34,070 bases of DNA. Source: Comamonadaceae bacterium (GTDB taxonomy: Bacteria; Pseudomonadota; Gammaproteobacteria; Burkholderiales; Burkholderiaceae_C). Every line of letters begins with the position of its first letter. Position 1 is the first letter of the stretch. The position numbers and the translations under genes were made by a program. The notes beneath the pieces are model-generated. The model did no database searches and was not told where the DNA came from. It saw only the letters and a list, made by a program, of their open reading frames with translations. Positions 1 through 8,285 of the stretch are shown here, piece after piece. The stretch spans positions 1 through 34,070 of the forward strand of contig CANFVA010000013.1 in assembly GCA_947450255.1 (NCBI GenBank), in the 5' to 3' direction.

Positions 1-1
1 C

Positions 2-241
2 TTGGACTCGGCCCGTATCGCCTCTATCAAAGCCGGGCACGCCAGCTTGTCACTGACCGGCACCGTAGTCGCCAGCGACGCCTTCTTCCCGTTTCGCGAT
101 GGCCTGGACGTCGTGGTCGATGCGGGCGCCAGCTGCATCATCCAGCCCGGTGGCAGCATGCGCGATGATGAAGTAGTGCGCGCCGCCGATGAGCGTGGCG
201 TGGCTATGGTCTACACCGGGGTGCGGCACTTTAGGCATTAA
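2..241 (+). CDS. purH: PurH C-terminus (AICAR transformylase/IMP cyclohydrolase), 5' truncated
   Basis: This is the last 79 residues of the bifunctional enzyme that formylates AICAR and closes the ring to IMP at the end of purine synthesis. The tail has the typical PurH pattern: [11 protein letters not shown], then [12 protein letters not shown], then [13 protein letters not shown], and a final [11 protein letters not shown]. These belong to the transformylase domain. The gene begins left of the window; the TTG at position 2 is internal, not a start. It ends with TAA and is followed by a strong hairpin. Identification is by family recognition and is secure. Confidence 0.93.
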   Translation: MDSARIASIKAGHASLSLTGTVVASDAFFPFRDGLDVVVDAGASCIIQPGGSMRDDEVVRAADERGVAMVYTGVRHFRH

Positions 242-256
242 GCCAACCCGCTTTAC

Positions 257-295
257 CCATGAAAAAAACGGCCGGTGAAGGCGGTTTTTTCATGG
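257..295. terminator. Bidirectional Rho-independent terminator between purH and hemL
   Basis: A near-perfect inverted repeat pairs CCATGAAAAAA with TTTTTTCATGG around a GC-rich centre (CGGCCGGTGAAGGCG). The A-run on one arm and T-run on the other allow it to work in both directions. It lies 16 bp after the purH stop and about 47 bp from the hemL stop on the other strand, where a shared terminator for convergent genes is expected. Confidence 0.75.
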
Positions 296-341
296 ACAAG
301 TGGTTTGCGCCATCGCGCGCAGACCGTGCGCTTTAAAGGAT

Positions 342-1646
342 TTACAGGCTGGCAAACACCTCTTTCGCCGCCGTCACTGTCTCTGCGATATCCGCCTCGG
401 TGTGCGCTGCACTCATAAATCCCGCCTCGTACAAAGCTGGCGCAAAGTACACGCCCCGGTCCAGCATGCCGTGGAACAAAGTGTTAAAGCGCTTGTTGTC
501 GGTGCTAATCACTTTGGCGTAGTTTTGCGGTAGTTCGGGGAAGAGGAAAAAGCCGAACATGCCGCCTTCACTGTCGGTGCTAAACGGCAGGCCTGCGGCA
601 TCGGCAGCGCCTTGCAGGCCGTGCATTAGCGACCGGGTTTTGGTGGCGAGTGCGTCAAAGAAACCGGGTTTGCTGATTTCGCGCAGCGTGGCCAGGCCGC
701 AAGCGGTAGCAATCGGGTTGCCCGACAAAGTACCAGCCTGGTACACCGGCCCCAGTGGCGCCATTTGTTCCATCACCGCGCGCTTGCCGCCAAAAGCGGC
801 CAGCGGCATACCACCGCCGATGACCTTGCCCAGCACAGTAATGTCTGGCGCAAAACCGGGCAGGGCTTTGGCGTACACGCTTTGGGCGCTGCCCAGGGCC
901 ACGCGCAGCCCGCTCATCACTTCGTCAAACACCAGCAGCGCGCCGTATTGGGTACATAGTTCGCGGGCGCGTTTTACGAAGGGCACCGAGGCGCGTACAA
1001 AATTCATATTTCCGGCAATCGGCTCGATCATCAGGCAGGCCAGGTCTTTGCCGTGCAGGGCAAATGCTTCTTCCAGCTGCTGCACATTGTTGTATTCCAG
1101 TACCAGGGTGTGTTGCACCACTTCCGGCGGCACGCCAGCGCTGGTCGGGTTGCCCAGCGTGGCCAGGCCCGAGCCGGCTTTGACCAGCAAAGGATCGGCG
1201 TGGCCGTGGTAGCAGCCCTCAAACTTGATAAATTTGCTTCGCCCGGTAGCGCCGCGCGCCAGGCGGATGGCCGTCATGGCCGCTTCGGTGCCCGAGCTGA
1301 CCAGGCGCACCATGTCCATGCTGGGCACATGGCGCAAAATTTCTTCGGCCAGCTCCACCTCGCGTTCGGTGGGCGCGCCAAAGGAAAAGCCCTCGAGCAG
1401 TGCTTTTTGCACCGCCTCGACCACGGCAGGATGGCCGTGGCCCAAAATCATCGGCCCCCAAGAGCCGATGTAGTCGATGTAGCGCTGGCCGTTGGCGTCC
1501 CAAAAATAGGCGCCCTGGGCGCGGGTGACAAAGCGGGGTGTGCCGCCCACGGCCTTGAAGGCGCGCACCGGCGAATTGACGCCGCCGGGGATGACGGCGG
1601 CGGCGCGTTGAAAGAGTTCGAGGTTACGGTCAGTGGCGGGTTTCAT
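342..1646 (-). CDS. hemL: Glutamate-1-semialdehyde 2,1-aminomutase
   Basis: HemL is a PLP enzyme that converts glutamate-1-semialdehyde to 5-aminolevulinate in the C5 pathway of tetrapyrrole synthesis. The 434-residue product matches the family length. It shows [15 protein letters not shown] (21-35), [13 protein letters not shown] (61-73), the cofactor-binding [15 protein letters not shown] (117-131), [11 protein letters not shown] (238-248) and the Schiff-base lysine K274 in [18 protein letters not shown] chose the ATG at 1646 because the protein aligns from MKPATDRN; the open frame to 1751 is an extension inside the upstream gene. The start lies 17 bp inside the end of the ThiD-like gene, so the two are probably translationally coupled. 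Confidence 0.95.
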   Translation of the reverse strand: MKPATDRNLELFQRAAAVIPGGVNSPVRAFKAVGGTPRFVTRAQGAYFWDANGQRYIDYIGSWGPMILGHGHPAVVEAVQKALLEGFSFGAPTEREVELAEEILRHVPSMDMVRLVSSGTEAAMTAIRLARGATGRSKFIKFEGCYHGHADPLLVKAGSGLATLGNPTSAGVPPEVVQHTLVLEYNNVQQLEEAFALHGKDLACLMIEPIAGNMNFVRASVPFVKRARELCTQYGALLVFDEVMSGLRVALGSAQSVYAKALPGFAPDITVLGKVIGGGMPLAAFGGKRAVMEQMAPLGPVYQAGTLSGNPIATACGLATLREISKPGFFDALATKTRSLMHGLQGAADAAGLPFSTDSEGGMFGFFLFPELPQNYAKVISTDNKRFNTLFHGMLDRGVYFAPALYEAGFMSAAHTEADIAETVTAAKEVFASL

Positions 1647-2583
1647 TGGGCGGGAAGTCAAAAAGAAAAGGTTGGTCGGAATCGTCGTCAGCCAGCAGCA
1701 GTTCGCCCTCGGGCACATCATGTGCCCAAAACAGCCGGTCGGGCTGTACATGGCCCATGCCCGGGCGCAAACCGGCCTCCAGGCTGCGGTCCAGGTAGCT
1801 CAGCGCCTCGGTCACCGCCTCGGCCAGCTCGGTGCCTACAGCGATCAGCGCCGCCAGGGCGGCTGACAAGGTGTCGCCGGTGCCTACAAAAGTGGCTTCC
1901 AAGCGCTCAAATTTTTCGCTGCACAACATGGCGCTGGCGCTGCACAAGGCGTTGTCGATATATTGTTCGGGCAGGGGGATGCCGGTGACCAGGGTGTAGG
2001 GCACGCCTAGCTCTTGCGCGGCTTTGGCAATGTCGCGCGCATCGGGGGCGCGCGGCGCGTCCCAGTCGGGCAGCAGCCAGCGCGCCAGCGCGCCGTAGCC
2101 GCCGACCAGCACCGTGGTTTGCGGCAGCAGCATGTCGGCGAAGGCGTCCAGGTACTGGTCAATTTGGTCTTCCTGCCACCAGGATAAGTCGGGCATATAG
2201 CTCACCACCGGCACATCGGCATAGTCAGACACCAGGGCGGCGACCGCGCTCAGGTTTTCCGGGCTGCCGACAAAGCCTACTTTGAACACATCGGGGGCCA
2301 CATCTTCCAAAATCGTGCGGGCCTGGGCCAGCACGGCGTCGTCATCCAAGGCGAAGTGATCGGCAATTTCACTGGTGTCGCGGGCGTAGGCACCGGTCAT
2401 GACCGGCATAGGGTGGACGCCTACCGAGGCCATGGCCAGGCAATCGGCGGCCAGGCCGCCTGCGCCGCTGGGGTCATTGGCATTGAAGACCATCACGCTG
2501 GCCACTGGCCCGTCGGCCGGCCCGTCGTCGTCCAGCACCGTAATGGGGGCGGGGCCTGCCGTGTCTTTTTTGGGGTGCTTCAT
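1630..2583 (-). CDS. thiD: ThiD-like kinase (phosphomethylpyrimidine kinase family), substrate uncertain
   Basis: The product is a 317-residue ribokinase-fold protein resembling HMP/HMP-P kinase, the thiamine pyrimidine kinase. Recognisable parts are [17 protein letters not shown] near residue 33, [13 protein letters not shown], and the ATP/anion-hole region [13 protein letters not shown]. It is longer than E. coli ThiD (266 residues), with an acidic N-terminal leader and an acidic C-terminal tail. Two motifs are unusual. The Cys of the typical GTGCT is Asp, and the usual LDPVM segment reads [10 protein letters not shown]. No other thiamine gene is near. The ATG at 2583 starts MKHPKKD; upstream reading frame to 2649 lacks family similarity. 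Gene order with rubredoxin and hemL is one I associate with Burkholderiales. Family call is firm, substrate is not. Confidence 0.75.
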   Translation of the reverse strand: MKHPKKDTAGPAPITVLDDDGPADGPVASVMVFNANDPSGAGGLAADCLAMASVGVHPMPVMTGAYARDTSEIADHFALDDDAVLAQARTILEDVAPDVFKVGFVGSPENLSAVAALVSDYADVPVVSYMPDLSWWQEDQIDQYLDAFADMLLPQTTVLVGGYGALARWLLPDWDAPRAPDARDIAKAAQELGVPYTLVTGIPLPEQYIDNALCSASAMLCSEKFERLEATFVGTGDTLSAALAALIAVGTELAEAVTEALSYLDRSLEAGLRPGMGHVQPDRLFWAHDVPEGELLLADDDSDQPFLFDFPPNETRH

Positions 2584-2654
2584 GGTCGCAACAAGTAGGT
2601 AAGGCGCCGCAATCAAGGAGTCCAGCCAGCGCCCGGCGGCCCACCGCAAGGCAC

Positions 2655-2683
2655 TATTTACAATCGCTTCATTCTATTCTCAA
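2655..2683 (-). promoter_or_regulatory. Possible promoter for the thiD-like/hemL operon
   Basis: On the minus strand TTGAGA (2683-2678) is followed after 17 bp by TAAATA (2660-2655). This would start transcription near 2648 and leave a leader of about 65 nt before the ATG at 2583. On the plus strand TACAAT (2659-2664) overlaps the same bases and could be the -10 of the rubredoxin gene, although no good -35 is visible for it. Matches are only partial. Confidence 0.33.
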
Positions 2684-2694
2684 GGTAAAACGCT

Positions 2695-2868
2695 GTGACC
2701 GATACCAAAACCTGGATGTGCCTGATCTGCGGCTGGATTTATGACGAAGTTCTGGGCGCCCCCGATGACGGTATCGCGGCGGGTACCTTGTGGGCTGATG
2801 TGCCTATGAACTGGACCTGTCCCGAGTGCGGCGCGCGTAAAGAAGACTTTGAAATGGTGCAGATTTAA
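2695..2868 (+). CDS. Rubredoxin
   Basis: This 57-residue one-iron electron carrier has two CxxC knuckles: C9-x2-C12 in MCLICGWIYDE and C42-x2-C45 in TCPECGARKEDF. They hold a single Fe(SCys)4 centre. The aromatic and acidic core (GWIYDE, W40) is canonical, and the length is right for a complete rubredoxin. The start is GTG with AAGG 10 bp upstream; no ATG is available before the first Cys pair. It diverges from the ThiD-like/hemL operon. Its redox partner is not in the window. The family assignment is secure; the physiological role is not visible here. Confidence 0.92.
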   Translation: MTDTKTWMCLICGWIYDEVLGAPDDGIAAGTLWADVPMNWTCPECGARKEDFEMVQI

Positions 2869-2950
2869 ACCCGCTCCGTCGATCTGCGCTTGGGTGCGCT
2901 TCGCAGCGCTAGAGCGCCCGTGAAGCTTGCTAAGCCCCAAAGCATTCCCC

Positions 2951-4429
2951 TCAGGCTGGTTTCTCCCGGCTTTTCACCACCGCATAACGCGCCAGCGTGG
3001 CAGCACGGGCGGCGGCGTGGTCGACCACCGGATGCGGGTAGTTCACACCTAGTTGTACCCCCGCCGCTTGCAACACCAGCGCCGGTGCCAGCCAAGGCGC
3101 GTGGATATGCTTGGCGTCCAAGCCGCTCAGTGCCGGGACGTAGCGGCGTATAAATTTGCCGGCTGTATCGAATTTCTCACTCTGGCTGACCGGGTTGAAA
3201 ATACGGAAATAGGGCTGGGCGTCGCAGCCGCTAGAGCTCACCCACTGCCAGCCGCCGTTGTTGGCTGAGAGGTCAAAATCGTTTAGTTGCTGCGCAAAAT
3301 AACGCTCGCCCCAGCGCCAATCAATGCCTAAGTGCTTGACCAAAAAGCTGCCCGCCACCATGCGCAAGCGGTTGTGCATGTAACCGGTCTGGTTGAGCTG
3401 GGCCATGGCCGCGTCCACCAGCGGGTAGCCGGTGCGTGCCTCGCACCAGGCGGCAAAACGGTCTTGCGCCAGCGCGCCTTGCTCCCAGACGATGGCGTCG
3501 TAATCGGGCTTGAAGCTGTTGGCCGCCACATGCGGAAAATTAGACAGCACCTGAAAATAAAAATCGCGCCAGACCAGCTCTGCCAGCCAGACACGGGCGC
3601 CTGCGTCCCCCGCCAGCTGCGGCCCTAACGCCAGGTTGACCAATTGGCGGATCGATAACGTGCCAAAACGCAAATGTACGCTCAGGTAACTGGGGCCTTT
3701 GACGGCGGGGAAGTTGCGCGTCTCCTCATACGCACCCATGCGCGGCGCAAAGTCGGCCAGCAAGGCTTGTGCCCCGGCCTCGCCAGGCTGGATGCCCAAG
3801 CCGGCTAAATTGGTAGGCTCAAAGCCGATATCAGCCAAGGTCGGCACGCCCTGGCGGAAGGCTTGCGGGCGGCTGGCCAGCTTCTGGCCCAAGGCGCTGC
3901 AATCCTGCGTAGGCACCGGCTTGCCACCCAAACGTGCCAACCAGGCGCGCAAATACGGTGTGAATACGCCATAGGGTTTGCCGGTTTGGGTCAGGATCTC
4001 GCGCTGCTCAAACACCACATGGTCTTTCACGCTGACCCAAGCTTTGCGCATGCGCGCCAGCGCGCTTTGCACTTGGGCGTCACGGGCGATGGCTTGGGGC
4101 TCGTAATCGCGGGCGCAAAACACTGCATCGACCTCCAGCGCCTGTGCCAGCGCCGGGATATCTTCTTCGGCCCAGCCGTGGCGCACGATCAGGCCGGTGT
4201 GCGCCGCTTCGCCCAGGGAGCGCAATTGCGTGTCGATCGCGGCCAGCGATTCGCGGATGAACTCCACCCGGCGGTCTGCGCGCGGCAGCGGGTCCAATAT
4301 CGCGCGGTCTAGCACAAACACGCAATGCACTTGCGCGCAACTGTGCAGTGCAGCGGCCAGGGCGGCGTTGTCGCTCAGGCGTAAATCGCGGCGCAGCCAG
4401 ACCAGGCCAGAGGAATAATTGCTTTGCAT
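2951..4429 (-). CDS. phrB: Deoxyribodipyrimidine photolyase (cryptochrome/photolyase family)
   Basis: This 492-residue flavoprotein of the class I CPD photolyase type repairs cyclobutane pyrimidine dimers using blue light. The N-terminal antenna domain begins LVWLRRDLRLSDN (residues 9-21). The catalytic half holds the FAD-binding stretch GPSYLSVHLRFGTLS (245-259), WRDFYFQVL (287-295), MHNRLRMVAGSFL (351-363) and NNGGWQWVSSSGCDAQPYF (390-408). The last region carries a Trp of the electron-transfer chain. The ATG at 4429 fits the family N-terminus; the open frame to 4720 runs antisense inside yqgE and has no similarity. Its start codon is only 21 bp from that of yqgE on the other strand. Confidence 0.93.
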   Translation of the reverse strand: MQSNYSSGLVWLRRDLRLSDNAALAAALHSCAQVHCVFVLDRAILDPLPRADRRVEFIRESLAAIDTQLRSLGEAAHTGLIVRHGWAEEDIPALAQALEVDAVFCARDYEPQAIARDAQVQSALARMRKAWVSVKDHVVFEQREILTQTGKPYGVFTPYLRAWLARLGGKPVPTQDCSALGQKLASRPQAFRQGVPTLADIGFEPTNLAGLGIQPGEAGAQALLADFAPRMGAYEETRNFPAVKGPSYLSVHLRFGTLSIRQLVNLALGPQLAGDAGARVWLAELVWRDFYFQVLSNFPHVAANSFKPDYDAIVWEQGALAQDRFAAWCEARTGYPLVDAAMAQLNQTGYMHNRLRMVAGSFLVKHLGIDWRWGERYFAQQLNDFDLSANNGGWQWVSSSGCDAQPYFRIFNPVSQSEKFDTAGKFIRRYVPALSGLDAKHIHAPWLAPALVLQAAGVQLGVNYPHPVVDHAAARAATLARYAVVKSREKPA

Positions 4430-4438
4430 GCCTGTCGC

Positions 4439-4444
4439 TAAAAT
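4439..4444 (+). promoter_or_regulatory. Possible -10 element giving a near-leaderless yqgE transcript
   Basis: TAAAAT lies 6 bp before the yqgE ATG (4451), and no Shine-Dalgarno-like purine run precedes that ATG. If this is the -10 box, transcription would begin at or next to the start codon. The upstream TTGCTT (4419-4424) is only 14 bp away, too close for an ideal -35, so the call is tentative. Confidence 0.28.
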
Positions 4445-4450
4445 GGTTTT

Positions 4451-5050
4451 ATGTCCGGCGATTTTGCATCCACCAACCTTACGCACCATTTTTTGATCGC
4501 GATGCCGGGTTTGGAAGACGGGCTTTTTTCCAAAAGCGTGGTCTATTTGTGCGATCACAGCCCGCGCGGCGCGTTGGGGCTCATCATCAACAAGCCTTCC
4601 GAAATCAGTTTGTCCGACTTGTTTGACAAGGTCGACTTGTCTTTGCAGCGCGCCGACCTGGCCGCACAGTCGGTGCTGCATGGCGGCCCGCTGCACGAAG
4701 AGCGCGGTTTTGTGCTGCACGAAGCGTTGTCCGGCGCTACCGACAGCGCGGCCAGTCCTCCTTATGCCTCCAGCATGGTCATCCCCGGCGGTTTGGCGAT
4801 GACTACCTCGCGCGACGTGCTCGAAGCCCTGGCCGGCGGGCAGGGGCCGAGCAAAGTCCTGGTCTCGCTGGGCTATGCCTCTTGGGGCGAAGGGCAGCTC
4901 GAGAGCGAGCTGATGCGCAACAGTTGGCTCACGGTGGACGCCGAAAAAAGCATTATTTTTGACATCCCGGTGAACCAGCGCTACGAGCGCGCGCTAGACC
5001 TGTTGGGTTTGAAGGCCTGGATGATTGCCCCGCAGGCGGGCCACGCATGA
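4451..5050 (+). CDS. yqgE: YqgE/AlgH family protein (UPF0301)
   Basis: This 199-residue soluble protein belongs to the YqgE/AlgH family, whose biochemical role is not settled. The family start is clear: LTHHFLIAMPGLEDGLF (10-26), then SVVYLCDHSPRGALGLIINKP, followed by VLHGGP and the C-terminal WGEGQLESEL and NSWLTV segments. It is the first gene of a tight operon, and its stop overlaps the ruvX start (ATGA, 5047-5050). The order yqgE-ruvX-pyrR-pyrB-pyrC' is the same as in Pseudomonas aeruginosa. No signal peptide or membrane segment is visible. Confidence 0.92.
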   Translation: MSGDFASTNLTHHFLIAMPGLEDGLFSKSVVYLCDHSPRGALGLIINKPSEISLSDLFDKVDLSLQRADLAAQSVLHGGPLHEERGFVLHEALSGATDSAASPPYASSMVIPGGLAMTTSRDVLEALAGGQGPSKVLVSLGYASWGEGQLESELMRNSWLTVDAEKSIIFDIPVNQRYERALDLLGLKAWMIAPQAGHA

Positions 5051-5502
5051 ACGCGCTGGCCACGCCCGCGCCCACCGCAGCTCTGCCGCCCAAGCAAGCC
5101 CAGGCGGTGCCGGCCGACTTACAACGTTTTATGGCCTTTGACTTCGGCACCCGGCGCACCGGTGTCGCCGTGGGCAGCCGCTTGTTGGGCGGTGCCCAGC
5201 CGCAGGCCACTATCAACGTGGCGGGCGACGCGCGTTTTGCCCAGATTGCGCTGCGCCTTCAAGAATGGGAGCCCCAAGCCTTGGTGGTCGGCGTGCCCTA
5301 CCACCCGGATGGCGCGCCCCACGACAATACGCTGCGGGCGCAAAAATTTGGGCGCCAGTTGCGCGGCCGCTTTGGCCTGCCGGTGTTTGAGGTGGACGAG
5401 CGCTACAGCACCACCGAGGCCTTGTCCGGCGGCGCCAAAGATGCCGATGCGGCTTCGGCCTGCATCATCTTGGAGCAATTTTTGCGGAGCCTGTCCTCAT
5501 GA
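5047..5502 (+). CDS. ruvX: RuvX/YqgF, putative Holliday junction resolvase / pre-16S rRNA nuclease
   Basis: This 151-residue RNase H-fold nuclease is described in the family as a Holliday junction resolvase homologue and as a factor in 16S rRNA 5' maturation. Expected acidic residues are present: D32 in MAFDFGTRRTGVAVG, D117 in FEVDERYSTTEA, and D134 in KDADAASACIILEQFL. The LVVGVPYHPDG loop (79-89) corresponds to the family's GxPxxxDG. A 25-residue Ala/Pro-rich N-terminal extension precedes the domain. The gene overlaps yqgE and pyrR by 4 bp each (ATGA), so it is very likely translated from a common mRNA. Confidence 0.92.
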   Translation: MNALATPAPTAALPPKQAQAVPADLQRFMAFDFGTRRTGVAVGSRLLGGAQPQATINVAGDARFAQIALRLQEWEPQALVVGVPYHPDGAPHDNTLRAQKFGRQLRGRFGLPVFEVDERYSTTEALSGGAKDADAASACIILEQFLRSLSS

Positions 5503-5993
5503 CCCTGGTGCTCAATGCCGAAGCCCTGTATCTGGAGCTGCTGCGCGGCGTGCGCCTGCTGTGCCAGGCCGACAGCCGTCTGGTCGGCATCACCTCGGGC
5601 GGTGCCTGGCTGGCCGAACGCTTGCACCATGACTTGGGGCTTCCCGGCGCATTTGGCACGATTTCTTCGGCCATGCACCGCGACGACTTTGCCAAGCGCG
5701 GCCTGGCCTCTAGTGGCAAAACGCATTTGCCCTTTGAAATCAAAGACGCGCATTTGGTGGTGCTCGACGATGTGCTCTACACCGGGCGCACCATCCGCGC
5801 CATCACCAATGAATTGTTTGACTATGGCCGCCCGGCCAGCGTGCGCCTGGCGGTGCTGGTCGATAGGGGCGGGCGTGAGCTACCCATACAGGCCGACTTT
5901 GCCGCCGCACGCGTGACGCTTGATGTTGGCCATTCCTTGGCGCTGGCGCGCGATGCAGCGGGCGCCTTTAGCTTTGATGTGAAAGAAAAATAA
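5499..5993 (+). CDS. pyrR: PyrR, pyr operon regulator / uracil phosphoribosyltransferase homologue
   Basis: PyrR is a 164-residue type I phosphoribosyltransferase-fold protein. The PRPP-binding loop is clear: VVLDDVLYTGRTIRA (87-101). ITSGGAWLAERL (31-42) and VLVDRGGRELPIQADF (119-134) are also typical. In Bacillus it binds pyr mRNA. In pseudomonads the homologue sits in the pyrRBC' operon and acts on pyr expression, while UPRTase activity varies between homologues. It begins within the ruvX stop (ATGA at 5499) and ends 3 bp before pyrB. I see no PyrR-type RNA attenuator in the leader. Confidence 0.92.
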   Translation: MTLVLNAEALYLELLRGVRLLCQADSRLVGITSGGAWLAERLHHDLGLPGAFGTISSAMHRDDFAKRGLASSGKTHLPFEIKDAHLVVLDDVLYTGRTIRAITNELFDYGRPASVRLAVLVDRGGRELPIQADFAAARVTLDVGHSLALARDAAGAFSFDVKEK

Positions 5994-5996
5994 GCC

Positions 5997-6959
5997 ATGC
6001 TGCAACGGCGCAATCCGCAACTCAACCAGCACGGCGAGCTGATTCACCTGCTCTCTACCGAAGGGCTGTCGCGCGAGATATTGACGCACATTCTGGACAC
6101 GGCGGCGCAATTTGTGTCGGTTAGCGACCGCGAGGTAAAAAAAGTGCCGCTGCTGCGCGGCAAAAGCGTGTTCAATTTGTTTTTTGAAAATAGCACGCGC
6201 ACCCGTACCACCTTTGAAATTGCGGCCACGCGCTTGTCGGCCGATGTCATCAATTTGGACATCGCCCGCTCCTCAGCCTCCAAGGGCGAATCGCTGCTGG
6301 ACACGATTGCCAACCTCAGCGCCATGGCGGCCGATATTTTTGTGGTGCGGCACAGCGAGTCGGGCGCGCCGTATTTGATTGCGCAGCATGTGGCGCCGCA
6401 TGTGCATGTGGTCAACGCCGGTGATGGTCGCCATGCGCATCCGACCCAAGGCCTGCTGGACATGTACACCATCCGGCACTACAAAAAAGACTTTGCGAAT
6501 TTGACGGTTGCCATCGTCGGCGATGTTTTGCATTCGCGCGTGGCGCGTTCCGACATCCATGCCTTGACCACTTTGGGCTGCGCCGAGGTGCGCGTGGTGG
6601 GCCCGCGCACCCTGGTGCCCAGCGACATGGCAAACATGGGGGTACGGGTGTTCAATACCTTGGAGGAGGGCATCAAAGGCTGCGATGTCATCATCATGTT
6701 GCGCTTGCAAAACGAGCGCATGAACGGTGCTTTGCTGCCCTCGAGCCACGAATATTTCAAGAGCTTTGGCCTGACGGCGGACAAGCTGGCGCTGGCCAAG
6801 CCCGAAGCCATCGTGATGCACCCTGGGCCGATCAACCGGGGCGTTGAAATCGACTCGACGGTGGCTGATGGTGCACAGAGCGTAATCTTGCCGCAAGTGA
6901 CTTTCGGCATCGCGGTGCGCATGGCGGTGATGGGCATCGTCGCGGGCAATGAAGCATGA
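5997..6959 (+). CDS. pyrB: Aspartate carbamoyltransferase catalytic subunit
   Basis: PyrB condenses carbamoyl phosphate with aspartate in the second step of UMP synthesis. The 320-residue product has the carbamoyl-phosphate motif [13 protein letters not shown] (62-74), K96 in [27 protein letters not shown] (137-155), and the late LRLQNERM and [11 protein letters not shown] segments. The N-terminus has an extension before [14 protein letters not shown], as in the Pseudomonas class A enzyme, which assembles with an inactive dihydroorotase. No pyrI regulatory subunit is present. The next gene encodes just such a dihydroorotase-like partner, which supports a PyrB-PyrC' holoenzyme. Confidence 0.95.
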   Translation: MLQRRNPQLNQHGELIHLLSTEGLSREILTHILDTAAQFVSVSDREVKKVPLLRGKSVFNLFFENSTRTRTTFEIAATRLSADVINLDIARSSASKGESLLDTIANLSAMAADIFVVRHSESGAPYLIAQHVAPHVHVVNAGDGRHAHPTQGLLDMYTIRHYKKDFANLTVAIVGDVLHSRVARSDIHALTTLGCAEVRVVGPRTLVPSDMANMGVRVFNTLEEGIKGCDVIIMLRLQNERMNGALLPSSHEYFKSFGLTADKLALAKPEAIVMHPGPINRGVEIDSTVADGAQSVILPQVTFGIAVRMAVMGIVAGNEA

Positions 6960-6969
6960 GGGCCGCGCC

Positions 6970-8280
6970 ATGAATTTACTGATTCGTAACGGCCATTTGC
7001 TCGACCCCGCCAGCGGCTTGGATGCACAAGGCGATGTAGCGATTGCCGACGGACGCGTGCTGGCCTTGGGCCAGATACCCGCCGATTTTGTGGCTCGCCA
7101 AAGCGTGGATGCGCACGGCTGCATCGTCATGCCCGGTCTGGTGGACTTGGCAGCCCGTTTGCGTGAGCCTGGCCATGAGCATGAAGGCATGCTGGCTTCT
7201 GAATTGGCCGCAGCCGTGGCCGGTGGCGTGACCACTTTGGTTTGCCCGCCCGATACCGACCCGGTGCTCGATGAGCCCGGCCTGGTGGAAATGTTGCGCT
7301 TTCGGGCGCAAAGCCTGCACCAGGCGCGGGTCTTGCCGCTGGGCGCGCTGACGCGCGGCCTCAAGGGCGAAGTGCTGACCGAAATGCTGCAACTGTTCGA
7401 GGCCGGATGCGTAGGCTTTAGCCAGGCCGAAGTCGGCATCGCTAACACCCAGGTGCTGATGCGCGCTATGCAGTACGCCCGCTCGTTTGGCTATAGCGTC
7501 TGGCTGCGCCCGCAGGAATTGCATTTGGGTAAAGGCGTCGCCGCCAGCGGCCCGCTGGCCACGCGCATGGGTTTGAGCGGCGTGCCGGTAGCCGCCGAGA
7601 CGATTGCGCTGCACACGATTTTTGAGCTGGTGCGCGCCACCGGCGCGCGGGTGCATATTTGCCGCCTGAGCAGCGCCGCCGGTGTGGATTTGCTGCGCCA
7701 GGCCAAGGCCGAGGGCCTGCCGGTGACGGGCGATGTCAGCGTCAATTCTTTGCACCTGACGGATATGGATGTGGGCTACTTTGACAGCCGCACGCGCCTG
7801 AGCCCGCCACTGCGCCAACAGCGCGACCGCGAGGCTTTGCGCGCGGCGCTGCAAGACGGCACCATCGACGCGCTGGTGTCTGACCATATGCCCGTGGGCG
7901 CTGACGAAAAAGAACTGCCATTTGCCGAGGCCGAGCCTGGTGCCACCGGGCTGGAATTGCTGCTGAGCTTGGCACTCAAGTGGGCACAAGACAGCAAGTT
8001 GCCGCTGGTGCAAGCCTTGGCCTGCGTCACGCATCGTAGCGCTGCCGTACTGGCGGCCAGCCAGGGTGCATCCCAGGGTGGCATGGGCCGCTTGGCCCTG
8101 GGCGCCAAGGCCGATATATGCGTGTTCGACCCGCAATCGGCCTGGACGGTGCAAGCGTCGGCGCTGCGCAGCCAAAGCAAGCACACGCCTTTTGGCGGCT
8201 ATGAATTACCCGGCCAGGTGCGGGCTACTTTGGTCGCCGGTCGGCTGGCATTTCAGGCGCCGGGCACAGGCGCACCCTGA
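6970..8280 (+). CDS. pyrX: PyrC', dihydroorotase homologue lacking metal ligands
   Basis: This 436-residue amidohydrolase-fold protein is of the dihydroorotase type. Active enzymes carry HxH in a GxxDxHxHLREPG motif; here it reads GLVDLAARLREPG, so the two metal His are Ala61 and Arg63. The later ETxPHH-type stretch is DVSVNSLHLTD, losing another ligand, although the late SDHMPV Asp is kept. Family knowledge: in Pseudomonas an inactive PyrC' is required to assemble class A aspartate carbamoyltransferase. The immediate upstream pyrB makes the same role likely. I use the ATG at 6970; an in-frame ATG at 6949 overlaps pyrB but adds residues outside the family alignment. An active pyrC should exist elsewhere in the genome. 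Confidence 0.88.
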   Translation: MNLLIRNGHLLDPASGLDAQGDVAIADGRVLALGQIPADFVARQSVDAHGCIVMPGLVDLAARLREPGHEHEGMLASELAAAVAGGVTTLVCPPDTDPVLDEPGLVEMLRFRAQSLHQARVLPLGALTRGLKGEVLTEMLQLFEAGCVGFSQAEVGIANTQVLMRAMQYARSFGYSVWLRPQELHLGKGVAASGPLATRMGLSGVPVAAETIALHTIFELVRATGARVHICRLSSAAGVDLLRQAKAEGLPVTGDVSVNSLHLTDMDVGYFDSRTRLSPPLRQQRDREALRAALQDGTIDALVSDHMPVGADEKELPFAEAEPGATGLELLLSLALKWAQDSKLPLVQALACVTHRSAAVLAASQGASQGGMGRLALGAKADICVFDPQSAWTVQASALRSQSKHTPFGGYELPGQVRATLVAGRLAFQAPGTGAP

Positions 8281-8285
8281 ACCTG

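Noticed and set aside
1053-1988. 311-codon open frame antisense to hemL and the ThiD-like gene
   Set aside because: It spans two well-supported genes on the other strand and has no motif.
6976-8184. 402-codon open frame antisense to pyrC'
   Set aside because: It is the mirror of the dihydroorotase homologue; the translation has no recognisable domain.
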